A stretch of 5,051 nt of DNA from an uncultured Helicobacter sp. (GCA_947179285.1 CAMXAV010000075.1:1-5051), one strand, 5' to 3'; positions 1-4,929 are shown, counted from the stretch's first letter. Made by a program: numbers and translations. The notes: a model not told the origin generated them from the letters alone.

Positions 1-69
1 CCTTAACAATCCCCCAAACCCCTGCACGCTTCTTAACTGTTTGTGCTCCGCACGGACTATGCCCATGCT

Positions 70-120
70 CCACAGCGCTTCGTCTATGTTAAAACGAGAA
101 CATAGACGTGTGCGCTGTGG
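70..120. repeat. Long hairpin at the left border
   Basis: The arms ccacagcgc (70-78) plus gtctatgtt (82-90) pair exactly with aacatagac (99-107) plus gcgctgtgg (112-120). A short internal bulge and an 8-base loop separate them. No T-run follows, so this looks like an intergenic palindromic repeat and not a terminator. The same arm sequence recurs at 5023-5045, where the window ends just after the arm, so a second hairpin probably continues beyond the window. Confidence 0.75.
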
Positions 121-150
121 TTGGGAGGATAGAATCTATGAGCAATAGCA
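98..150 (+). repeat. Outer inverted repeat, left copy
   Basis: Read on the plus strand this stretch matches the reverse complement of 4993-5046 along almost its whole length. Shared blocks include gaacatagacg, gcgctgtgg, tgggag, agaatc and gagcaatagca. The two copies point at each other across the gene cluster. No coding sequence was recognised in it. Confidence 0.75.
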
Positions 151-187
151 CATGGGAAAATTGCAATCTTCAAAGCGCGGCTGTGCT

Positions 188-200
188 ATGGCTTCGCCAT
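188..200. repeat. Short hairpin atggc-ttc-gccat
   Basis: A perfect 5-base stem with a 3-base loop, one of several palindromes filling the gene-free first 457 bases. It has no terminator-like T-run and no assigned role. Confidence 0.4.
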
Positions 201-238
201 GCTTTGCGCGCGCTTTTTATTGGGGATTCTGCCTTATT

Positions 239-259
239 CCCCCTCCCTTGCGGAGGGGG
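239..259. repeat. GC-rich hairpin in the left repeat block
   Basis: The arms ccccctcc (239-246) and ggaggggg (252-259) flank a 5-base loop. The sequence just after it (ttgggggtggg) is also G-rich. It lies between repeat units and lacks a T-run on either side, so it is called an intergenic repeat and not a terminator. Confidence 0.6.
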
Positions 260-269
260 TTGGGGGTGG

Positions 270-320
270 GTCATTGCGAGCGAGTGTAACGAGCGTGGCA
301 ATCAACGAGTAAAGAATCCC
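270..320 (+). repeat. Inner inverted repeat, left copy
   Basis: This 51-base stretch matches the reverse complement of the equally long 4849-4899, from gtcattgcgagcgag through ggcaatcaacgag to gaatccc. Differences are confined mainly to the middle (276-295 region) and two positions near 311-315. With 98-150 it forms the left half of the inverted border. Confidence 0.75.
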
Positions 321-373
321 AATACATCAAGCATTCAAACATGTTTGATTGCTTCGCCAACGCTCGCAATGAC
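270..373. repeat. Large 'cattgcgag' palindrome
   Basis: The left part (270-303, gtcattgcgagcgag...ggcaatc) is largely the reverse complement of 347-373 (gattgcttcgcc...cgcaatgac), so the unit can fold back on itself. Palindromes with cattgcgag...gcaatc ends are familiar dispersed intergenic repeats in several bacterial groups. The short open frames across it are repeat sequence and not genes. Its left half has an inverted copy at the other end of the window. Confidence 0.7.
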
Positions 374-379
374 AATAAT

Positions 380-442
380 GGAGGTGCGATTTCAATCGCA
401 CATATAAAATAATATGCACAACTTAAAGCCACACCCCCGATT
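380..442. repeat. ggaggtgcg hairpin unit, left copy (partly decayed)
   Basis: A perfect stem gtgcgatt (384-391) / aatcgcac (394-401) is followed by an A/T spacer and a degraded second half ending in cccccgattct. The intact version of the same unit, in the same orientation, is at 4930-4988, where two such stems are joined tail to tail. It lies just downstream of the PepSY-like gene stop, but no T-run follows on the minus strand, so a terminator role is unproven. Confidence 0.6.
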
Positions 443-457
443 CTATTTACCCACAAC

Positions 458-880
458 CTACATCTTTTCGGCAATCAATGTCCCATTCTCATCGATGATG
501 AGTTTTTTGCGGTTGTCAAGCCCAATTTCATAACTCTTCCATTCCTTTTCGACTTTCATAATAGAAGCGTCAGGATACTTGCTTTTAACAACGGCAATAA
601 TATTTTGGGGCACGAAACTAACATTCGCCAAAGGGCGATATGACTTAACAGAGCGCCATTCTCCGTCTTGGCTAAACTCCACCTCGATTTCATCGACAAG
701 CTTGACTTCGTATTCATCAAACCCTTTTTCGGCAAGCAAAATCGCATTCTTTGCAAAATTGCTTTTGATGAATTGCTGCGCCTTTTGTGGCAACTCGCTA
801 TGTTGAATTACAACATCAGCTCCAAGAGCATACGCTCCAACAAAACCTGAAAGCACAATGGCTAGAGGTAACTTTTTCAT
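458..880 (-). CDS. Periplasmic PepSY-like (DUF2874-type) protein
   Basis: A 140-residue secreted protein. Residues 1-20 form a signal peptide (MKK, hydrophobic stretch, ALG-AD). The rest is two tandem copies of a PepSY-like fold, about residues 28-80 and 90-140. Each copy opens with a helix of the P..A..FIK/V.SK..P.A type and then has strands with YEV/YEI and a D-G turn (QDGEW, DENGT), the pattern of the PF11396 family. Members are small periplasmic proteins of unclear function, sometimes linked to two-component systems. The start at 880 is chosen because AAGGAG lies 6 bases upstream and the signal peptide begins there; the longer frame to 985 has neither. It is separated from the C39 gene by 128 bases and probably has its own promoter, so its link to the export cluster is only positional. 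The family call is good; the role is unknown. Confidence 0.85.
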   Translation of the reverse strand: MKKLPLAIVLSGFVGAYALGADVVIQHSELPQKAQQFIKSNFAKNAILLAEKGFDEYEVKLVDEIEVEFSQDGEWRSVKSYRPLANVSFVPQNIIAVVKSKYPDASIMKVEKEWKSYEIGLDNRKKLIIDENGTLIAEKM

Positions 881-899
881 GTCGTCTCCTTGTATTGAA

Positions 900-917
900 T
901 TACAAAGAGAATTGTAA
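900..917. promoter_or_regulatory. Inverted repeat, possible operator over the PepSY gene promoter
   Basis: TTACAA (900-905) and TTGTAA (912-917) form a perfect inverted repeat with a 6-base spacer. Read on the minus strand the right arm contains TACAAT (916-911), a plausible -10 box that would give a leader of about 25 bases before the gene at 880. There is no good -35. Two TTGACA hexamers lie further upstream (985-980 and 964-959) but are not at a useful distance from it. A repeat over a -10 box could be a regulator site; this is inference. Confidence 0.3.
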
Positions 918-1008
918 CTTTCATTTGTGAAGTGCGTGCACACATTTGCCTTGAAAAGTGTCAAGTTTTTGTGAAATTTTGTCAAGATTCAAATTAGGCT
1001 TTATGCGC

Positions 1009-1653
1009 TCAAAACCCCCGAAAAATCAGCTGCCGCCTCGCCTGTTCGGTCTGTCGCTTTGGAGAATTGCTAAAAAAACTTTGGTTGGTTGTTTGGGGAC
1101 GCAAAGGCAGGATTGCGAGAAACTTCCCCTTGAGCCGTTCATTATCGTCAAGCTCGCTTCGCGTGTTATACATTTCGAGAAATTGTCGTTTGCTCAAGGT
1201 TGTATTGCCAAGCGATGGGTCGGCAAGCCAAATATGCTCATTGTCAATGCCTCGAATCACCGAGAAATGGTCATTTTTGCGGTGTTTGAGATAGACAACA
1301 ACGGGAATCTTGAGCTTGGCGAGCTGCTCGAAACTCGCGGCAAAGCCTTGCGCCTTGAATCCAAATTGCGGCAACGCTTTTGCCATATCCTCAAAGCTGG
1401 CTTTATTGTCCCCTTTGTCCATCGCAACAAGCAATTCTTCTTCGGTAATATTTTTACCATAATATGAGTTTAGAATCGTTGCCAAAGACGCTGCTCCGCA
1501 AGAATAATCTAAATCTTGTTTTACAATTTTATCATCTCGCAAGGTCTTGTAGCTTTTGATGTGTGGCTGGATTCTGTGCGAGGGGCTTATGGGCAAATCA
1601 TAACTCTCTGCGCAGAGCAAATGAAAGAATAAAACGAATCGCAAAAATTTCAT
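1009..1653 (-). CDS. Periplasmic C39 family cysteine peptidase (stand-alone)
   Basis: A 214-residue protein with a short signal peptide (residues 1-15, MKFLRF..., LLCA-ES) and then a C39 peptidase domain, about residues 40-165. The catalytic set is visible: Q46 (oxyanion hole, six residues before the cysteine), C52 in DYSCGAAS, H129 in NDHFSVIRG and D145 in WLADPSLG. C39 enzymes cut double-glycine leader peptides. Most are fused to ABC exporters, but this one has no ABC part and is sent to the periplasm, like FapD-type peptidases. The C-terminal ~30 residues (Q/R/S-rich, ending RGF) lie outside the domain. The start at 1653 gives the signal peptide and sits 4 bases after the stop of the barrel gene; no strong ribosome binding site is present, suggesting translational coupling. 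The likely substrate is the precursor at 4274-4693. The enzyme call is secure; the substrate is inferred. Confidence 0.9.
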   Translation of the reverse strand: MKFLRFVLFFHLLCAESYDLPISPSHRIQPHIKSYKTLRDDKIVKQDLDYSCGAASLATILNSYYGKNITEEELLVAMDKGDNKASFEDMAKALPQFGFKAQGFAASFEQLAKLKIPVVVYLKHRKNDHFSVIRGIDNEHIWLADPSLGNTTLSKRQFLEMYNTRSELDDNERLKGKFLAILPLRPQTTNQSFFSNSPKRQTEQARRQLIFRGF

Positions 1654-1657
1654 AAAC

Positions 1658-2524
1658 TTAAAATGTGTATGCCCAATGCAGCATGATGTCATTATTGCTA
1701 TCCTTTTGTGTGGCAGCCTTAAAGGTGAGATTCAGTATATTACCCCGCGCAAAGCCATAACCCACGCCAAAGCTTGGCTGGGCGAGGCTACGGTGGAATC
1801 CCCGCTTGCTTTCCTCATGTTTGCTGGCTCTTTGGTGTAACCATTGGAATCCAAAGCTAAGAGTTACCCATTCATTTGCCGCAAAGCCTACGCTGGGTTG
1901 TAAGAGTATCACATCGCCCGGTGTATAATGTCCATTATTATCTTTACGTTTATGGCTATGACGATATGCGGCATTAAGAACGAGGACAACAGGGTCAATA
2001 CTCTTATAGATTGTCGCGCCAATTTGCCCCGAATGAAAATAGGAGGGTTTGTTGATGTTTTTCTCATAGATTGCCGCTTCGATATAGCCCAAAATGCCGA
2101 TAATCGAATCGTCTTTGAGAAATTCATAATTCACACCCACCCAACTATCCACGCCTTTATGTTCAAATTCATTTTTTTGCGCCTCTAATTCTTTTTGTTG
2201 TTTGTAGCCTAGCAAATAGCTTCCACGCACATAAATATCTGCCGCATGGCTAATGCCATAATGCACACCTAAAGTGCCGATGAGATTCTCATTTTGTTGT
2301 TCGCTTTGCCCAAAGTCTGAAGGCACAGCGACAAAAGATGTGCTGCTCGTTTGGATAAACATCGGCTCTCCGAGCGCAACATCTTGTGTATGTGAGTTTG
2401 TGTAGGCAAGCGATGTTTCGAGCCGAATCTTGCCCTTTCCACTCACCAAATCTTCGACAAGCAAGGGCAAATCTGCCCATAGAAAAGAGCAGAGTAGGGG
2501 GAATAGAGGTAGTAGATGTTTCAT
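1658..2524 (-). CDS. Outer-membrane beta-barrel protein, probable export pore
   Basis: A 288-residue protein with a signal peptide (residues 1-17, cut LWA-DLP). It then has many alternating-hydrophobic strands (for example KIRLETSLAY, LIGTLGVHYGI, ADIYVRGSYLLG, SWVGVNYEF, WVTLSFGFQWL, ILNLTFKAA) and a C-terminal IMLHWAYTF whose last Phe is the usual barrel-assembly signal. Loops are rich in charged residues (for example around 205-215 and 245-255). AAGGA lies upstream of the ATG. It directly precedes the C39 peptidase gene (4-base gap), a pairing like FapF/FapD in Pseudomonas, where the barrel exports peptidase-dependent substrates. It lacks room for the long coiled-coil N-terminus of FapF, so it is at most a distant analogue. 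Alternative: a generic Phenol_MetA_deg-like barrel with another cargo. Outer-membrane barrel is confident; export of the precursor is inferred. Confidence 0.8.
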   Translation of the reverse strand: MKHLLPLFPLLCSFLWADLPLLVEDLVSGKGKIRLETSLAYTNSHTQDVALGEPMFIQTSSTSFVAVPSDFGQSEQQNENLIGTLGVHYGISHAADIYVRGSYLLGYKQQKELEAQKNEFEHKGVDSWVGVNYEFLKDDSIIGILGYIEAAIYEKNINKPSYFHSGQIGATIYKSIDPVVLVLNAAYRHSHKRKDNNGHYTPGDVILLQPSVGFAANEWVTLSFGFQWLHQRASKHEESKRGFHRSLAQPSFGVGYGFARGNILNLTFKAATQKDSNNDIMLHWAYTF

Positions 2525-2533
2525 AAAATTCCT

Positions 2534-2815
2534 TTATAAAGAAATGAGGGCAACCCATAAGGCGTGCAAGATAAATGACATTAAGCCAATAAACACATAG
2601 CCCAAAGATTTAAGATGAGAGGGGCATTTATTTTCCATTACATAAACTCCATAGAGACAAATAAATATCAATAAGACCACAGCTAAAGTTGCTAGGGCAT
2701 GCCACCCGCTTGCCTTGCCATAAGGATAGAGCAGCAGAGAGGCAATCGCCACAAGACCACAAGCGCATACTAGGAGATGTGGTGAGCCTAAGGACTGTTT
2801 ATTAGTGTGCCACAT
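2534..2815 (-). CDS. Small three-helix membrane protein (immunity-like)
   Basis: A 93-residue protein with three predicted membrane helices at about residues 13-32, 38-59 and 70-92, joined by short polar turns, and no signal peptide. It matches no family I recognise. It is the most diverged of the five small membrane proteins here: it lacks the Y/F-E-T/I motif after helix 1 seen in the others and has YPYGK at that place. Its ribosome binding site GAGGT overlaps the TGA stop of the preceding gene, exactly as at the 3964/3955 junction. It sits 9 bases before the barrel gene, tying the membrane-protein array to the export genes. Size and topology resemble immunity proteins of class II microcins such as MceB, but that is analogy only. 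Confidence 0.75.
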   Translation of the reverse strand: MWHTNKQSLGSPHLLVCACGLVAIASLLLYPYGKASGWHALATLAVVLLIFICLYGVYVMENKCPSHLKSLGYVFIGLMSFILHALWVALISL

Positions 2816-2821
2816 CTACGT

Positions 2822-2827
2822 ACCTCA
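2822..2827 (-). promoter_or_regulatory. Ribosome binding site overlapping a stop codon (TGAGGT)
   Basis: On the minus strand the TGA ending the 2825-3145 gene is the start of TGAGGT, whose GAGGT is the ribosome binding site of the 2534-2815 gene, 6 bases before its ATG. This arrangement favours coupled translation. The 3964/3955 junction has the same construction. Confidence 0.6.
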
Positions 2828-3145
2828 ATGAGTGGTAACAAAAGGCAACGAAGTAATAAATGTTACATATAATACAAACAACCAAGTTTCCACAAAACCT
2901 CGACCACTTATTTTAAATTCCTCGAACGAAAATATGTCATGGCATTTTTCCTTTATGGCGCAAAAAACTGCAGACCAAATTAGAATCGTCATAGCGACCA
3001 TGAATAGAAAATGCCCGATTGAAATCTCATAAAATACAATGGCAACGGCAATGCATAATGGATTGACAACAACAGAAAGCCACAACATTGCTCTTAAGAA
3101 ATTATCTCTCGAATCTTTCATGGATAAAGCTTGAGAGAATATCAT
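2825..3145 (-). CDS. Small three-helix membrane protein, paralogue of the 3964-4245 product
   Basis: A 106-residue protein with helices at about residues 19-39, 46-64 and 86-103. It is clearly homologous to the product of 3964-4245: both have F/ILR near the start, YEI.I after helix 1, LFM.A..IL in helix 2, a C..EK turn, an FS motif and VE.WL before helix 3. The start at 3145 overlaps the stop of the signal-peptide remnant (ATGA), so translation could be coupled. An alternative start at 3121 (Met9) would match the N-terminus of its paralogue better; neither has a good ribosome binding site of its own. Its place right after a lost precursor copy mirrors the intact unit, where the paralogue follows the precursor. 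An immunity-type role is inferred from topology and position. Confidence 0.75.
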   Translation of the reverse strand: MIFSQALSMKDSRDNFLRAMLWLSVVVNPLCIAVAIVFYEISIGHFLFMVAMTILIWSAVFCAIKEKCHDIFSFEEFKISGRGFVETWLFVLYVTFITSLPFVTTH

Positions 3146-3192
3146 CTATAAATACCCAAGAATACAATGAAGCACAATGCCAACTTTTTCAT
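3142..3192 (-). pseudogene. Remnant of a second precursor gene (signal peptide only)
   Basis: With a strong AGGAGG 5 bases upstream, this frame encodes MKKLALCFIVFLGIYR and stops. Thirteen of the first 14 residues equal those of the intact precursor at 4274-4693 (MKKLALCFIAFLGI). After that point the rest of the precursor is missing: the pro-region, leader motif and glycine-rich domain are absent before the next gene begins in an ATGA overlap. It is best read as the leftover of a tandem duplicate. It may now act only as a translated leader for the gene that follows. Confidence 0.8.
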
Positions 3193-3237
3193 GAAACCTC
3201 CTATGACTGAAATGCAATTCTATCACGCAGAAACTTT
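3150..3237 (-). repeat. Direct repeat of the precursor 5' region, decayed copy
   Basis: From AAAGTTT through the TGATAGAAT box, the AGGAGG site and the first 14 codons, this 88-base stretch aligns with 4651-4744 (94 bases) in the same orientation. The length difference lies between the -10 box and the ATG. It marks one end of a tandem duplication. Confidence 0.75.
3217..3225 (-). promoter_or_regulatory. Extended -10 promoter box (TGATAGAAT), second copy
   Basis: On the minus strand TGA-TAGAAT lies 24 bases before the ATG of the remnant. The same nine bases occur at the matching place before the intact precursor. No clear -35 is seen, which is normal for Campylobacterota. It could drive the two membrane-protein genes 2825-3145 and 2534-2815 and then the barrel and peptidase genes. 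Confidence 0.5.
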
Positions 3238-3244
3238 GATATTC

Positions 3245-3613
3245 CTAAAAATAGACAGGGCAAATATCCATAAATAAGGTTTCTAAAAAAACATAGGCAA
3301 GGCAAAGCGCAAGGTGATAATAGTAATTTGCAATTGCCTTATCGAAATAATAGAGACATGTTTCTTTTAAAACACAAAAGCAAAACATTGTTTGAAGAAT
3401 AATAATTGCCAACATGCTAATAAGCATAAGAATATCAGTCTCATGATATGTTAGGGAAAGAACAAAGCATGTAAGGTTAAGACATAGTGATATAGCAATA
3501 AGAATCCTAAGGATAAATCGTGCAGATTTATTTCTGTATATCTGATTTCTAACCTCTATCTGCCCATTTTCAAGATATTTATCCATTTGCTCTTTTGGGG
3601 TTAACTCTTTCAT
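3245..3613 (-). CDS. Small three-helix membrane protein with a hydrophilic N-terminus
   Basis: A 122-residue protein. Residues 1-30 are polar and charged (MKELTPKEQMDKYLENGQ...), followed by membrane helices at about 33-55, 61-82 and 97-115. It shares the array pattern: an F-LR start to helix 1, YHET just after it, and a KETC turn after helix 2, comparable to YEI and EK.C in the other copies. It is rich in Leu, Ile and Cys. The start at 3613 has AAGGA 10 bases upstream; Met10 is an alternative. It is the last gene of the first unit, and the second copy of the precursor promoter follows 52 bases later. I recognise no family. A self-protection role is inferred from its neighbours. Confidence 0.75.
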   Translation of the reverse strand: MKELTPKEQMDKYLENGQIEVRNQIYRNKSARFILRILIAISLCLNLTCFVLSLTYHETDILMLISMLAIIILQTMFCFCVLKETCLYYFDKAIANYYYHLALCLAYVFLETLFMDICPVYF

Positions 3614-3643
3614 TACTATGTTTTCCTTATAATTATGTAAAAT

Positions 3644-3955
3644 TTATGAATACTCAATAAAAATCGGGCAGAAAAAACAAAAAGTAATCAGGCAAAGTTC
3701 CTCTACGCCAAGATAAAATCTCAAAAAATAACTCTTATTTGTTTGAGTTTTTAAAAGGTCATAGCAATATTTACAGCGATAACACATCAACAAAGCAGCA
3801 TGAAAAAGAGTAATACTTATCATGCCAACAAGCTGCCACCACTTAGTCTCAAAAAAAGTGAGAGAGATGGCAATCGCAATTAGAGTAAGACAATTCCCAA
3901 CATAAAAAGCTACCTTATGCCTGAAAGAAAACGTGCTAGAAGATTTAAGAGCCAT
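3644..3955 (-). CDS. Small three-helix membrane protein
   Basis: A 103-residue protein with helices at about residues 15-35, 39-58 and 77-98. Helix 1 ends in FFET, matching the Y/F-x-E-T/I signature of its neighbours, and a Cys/Arg-rich turn (CYRCKYC) follows helix 2. GAGGT overlaps the upstream gene's stop and lies 5 bases before the ATG, so it is probably coupled to the 3964-4245 gene. Both position and junction correspond to those of 2534-2815 in the second unit, although sequence similarity between these two is weak. No known family was recognised. It is immunity-like by size and topology only. Confidence 0.75.
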   Translation of the reverse strand: MALKSSSTFSFRHKVAFYVGNCLTLIAIAISLTFFETKWWQLVGMISITLFHAALLMCYRCKYCYDLLKTQTNKSYFLRFYLGVEELCLITFCFFCPIFIEYS

Positions 3956-3960
3956 TCAGA

Positions 3961-3966
3961 ACCTCA
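3961..3966 (-). promoter_or_regulatory. Ribosome binding site overlapping a stop codon (TGAGGT)
   Basis: The TGA stop of the 3964-4245 gene forms the first bases of TGAGGT, the ribosome binding site of the 3644-3955 gene. It is the same construction, with the same ATTGAGGT context, as at 2822-2827, which supports the two junctions being copies of one ancestral junction. Confidence 0.6.
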
Positions 3967-4245
3967 ATAATATAGCGTAATCATGGAAATTGTAGATACC
4001 CCAAGTATGCCTAGCCACCATTCGACACATTCTTTGTTATCAAATTGCAAGATTCTAACTAGAGAAAAACGATGCAATGTCTTTTCTGTATAGCACACTG
4101 TTACGATGCTTACAAGAATGGGCGTTGCTAACATAAATAACCACTTATCTATGGGTATTTCATAACAAACCAACGAGAGAGCTATTAATGCTACATTGGC
4201 AAGAATAATGCCGTAAAAAATTCCTCGCAAAATTCCCTCTCTCAT
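3964..4245 (-). CDS. Small three-helix membrane protein next to the precursor
   Basis: A 93-residue protein with helices at about residues 8-28, 35-52 and 74-93. Signature pieces are VCYEIPI after helix 1, WLFMLATPIL in helix 2, YTEK after it and VEWWLG before helix 3. It is a clear paralogue of the 2825-3145 product. The ribosome binding site AAGGA lies 6 bases before the ATG. It is the first gene after the precursor (28-base gap), the usual place for the cognate immunity gene of a small bacteriocin, and its length is close to the three-helix immunity protein of microcin E492. No family was recognised directly, so immunity remains inference. Confidence 0.75.
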   Translation of the reverse strand: MREGILRGIFYGIILANVALIALSLVCYEIPIDKWLFMLATPILVSIVTVCYTEKTLHRFSLVRILQFDNKECVEWWLGILGVSTISMITLYY

Positions 4246-4273
4246 GGCTTATCCTTTTATCGTGATATTGATG

Positions 4274-4693
4274 TTAATATCTTATCGAACGCTCAACCCT
4301 GCCACGCACTACTTGTGCTCCCATTTTCGCAGGAGCAAATGCTGCTTCTCGAAGCATACCTGCTGGAGTAAATGTTAATCCTCTATAAGCACCAAACGCA
4401 ACAGCGCCTCCAAAGCTTCTCCAACTCCAACCTTTCCTTAAACCGATTTGGTAAGAGATATTGGAAGCACCATAATAGAATGCACCAACAGCTATACCTG
4501 CAAATCGTATCCACTCTCCCTCTGTCGTTTGCATTTCATGTGGTGAAAGCATGGCAAGCTCGAGCGGAGCAGAATCTCGATGGAAAATCATGTCTATATC
4601 GCTTTGGCTAAAGCGATATAGCCTATCGTCTGCAAACGCGGACGAACCAAAAATGCCCAAGAATGCGATGAAGCACAACGCTAGCTTCTTCAT
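4274..4693 (-). CDS. Secreted precursor with a C39-type leader and a glycine-rich domain (bacteriocin-like)
   Basis: A 139-residue protein. Residues 1-21 are a Sec signal peptide (cut AFA-DD). Residues 22-48 are a polar pro-region with FSQSDIDMIF. Residues 49-60 read LSPHEMQTTEGE, which fits the double-glycine leader consensus (L-12, S-11, E-8, M-7, T-4, G-2), except that the last position is Glu where Gly is usual. The C-terminal ~79 residues (from W61) are rich in Gly, Ala and aromatics with GxxxG-like spacing (GAFYYG, FGGAVAFGAYRG) and end with a basic tail (RGRVERSIRY), as in pore-forming class II bacteriocins or microcins. The start at 4693 is chosen for GGAGG 7 bases upstream and the signal peptide. 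It heads the gene run that ends in a C39 peptidase, its probable processing enzyme. It could instead be a structural or adhesive peptide. Secretion is confident; toxic action is inferred. Confidence 0.75.
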   Translation of the reverse strand: MKKLALCFIAFLGIFGSSAFADDRLYRFSQSDIDMIFHRDSAPLELAMLSPHEMQTTEGEWIRFAGIAVGAFYYGASNISYQIGLRKGWSWRSFGGAVAFGAYRGLTFTPAGMLREAAFAPAKMGAQVVRGRVERSIRY

Positions 4694-4744
4694 CAGAAAG
4701 CCTCCTATCAAATAAGATATGCCATTCTATCATGGATAAACTTT
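4651..4744 (-). repeat. Direct repeat of the precursor 5' region, intact copy
   Basis: This stretch covers the promoter, ribosome binding site and signal-peptide codons of the intact precursor. It matches 3150-3237 in the same orientation, about 1.5 kb away, which fixes the duplicated unit as precursor plus the following membrane-protein genes. Confidence 0.75.
4724..4732 (-). promoter_or_regulatory. Extended -10 promoter box (TGATAGAAT) of the precursor
   Basis: On the minus strand TGA-TAGAAT lies 30 bases before the ATG at 4693. TTTACA (4750-4745) is 15 bases further upstream, a short spacing for a -35. The box is conserved in the decayed copy at 3217-3225. It is the best candidate for the main promoter of the cluster. 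Confidence 0.55.
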
Positions 4745-4848
4745 TGTAAAGTTTAAAAATTTGGAATGTTGCATATTTATCTTCATATTTGCCATTGTAT
4801 CGTTGCATTGGTGTTGCTTGGAGTAATCAGTTGTGTTGGGCTTCTTTT

Positions 4849-4899
4849 GGGATTCCTTGCTCGTTGATTGCCGCGCTCGCGCCGCTCGCTCGCAATGAC
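4849..4899 (-). repeat. Inner inverted repeat, right copy
   Basis: This is the inverted partner of 270-320, from gggattcc through cgttgattgcc to cgctcgcaatgac, and it has the same length. It is one half-unit of the cattgcgag repeat. Open frames across it read as repeat-derived peptide (HVERSETS... type) and are not genes. Between it and the precursor promoter (4750-4848) nothing coding was seen. Confidence 0.75.
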
Positions 4900-4902
4900 A
4901 AG

Positions 4903-4923
4903 ATGTTTCGCTTCGCTCAACAT
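4903..4923. repeat. Short hairpin next to the cattgcgag repeat
   Basis: ATGTT (4903-4907) pairs with AACAT (4919-4923) around tcgcttcgctc. It is part of the composite right border and has no assigned function. Confidence 0.45.
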
Positions 4924-4929
4924 GACATT

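Noticed and set aside
239..259. GC-rich hairpin as a terminator
   Set aside because: No T-run on either strand, and it is about 200 bases past the last stop codon, embedded in repeats.
108..407. 99-codon open frame on the plus strand
   Set aside because: It runs through the palindromic repeats, has no ribosome binding site or recognisable protein, and is repeat-derived.
958..1467. 169-codon open frame on the plus strand
   Set aside because: It is antisense to the C39 peptidase gene, whose catalytic residues and signal peptide are clear; no start signals support the plus-strand frame.
1612..1653. Lipoprotein signal in the C39 peptidase (Cys14)
   Set aside because: The residues before the cysteine are H-L-L, which do not fit a lipobox; a normal signal peptidase cut after Ala15 is more likely.
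1009..2524. A true Fap functional-amyloid operon
   Set aside because: The peptidase and barrel pair is reminiscent of FapD/FapF, but no FapB/FapC-like repeat proteins are seen and the barrel is too short for the FapF N-terminal region.
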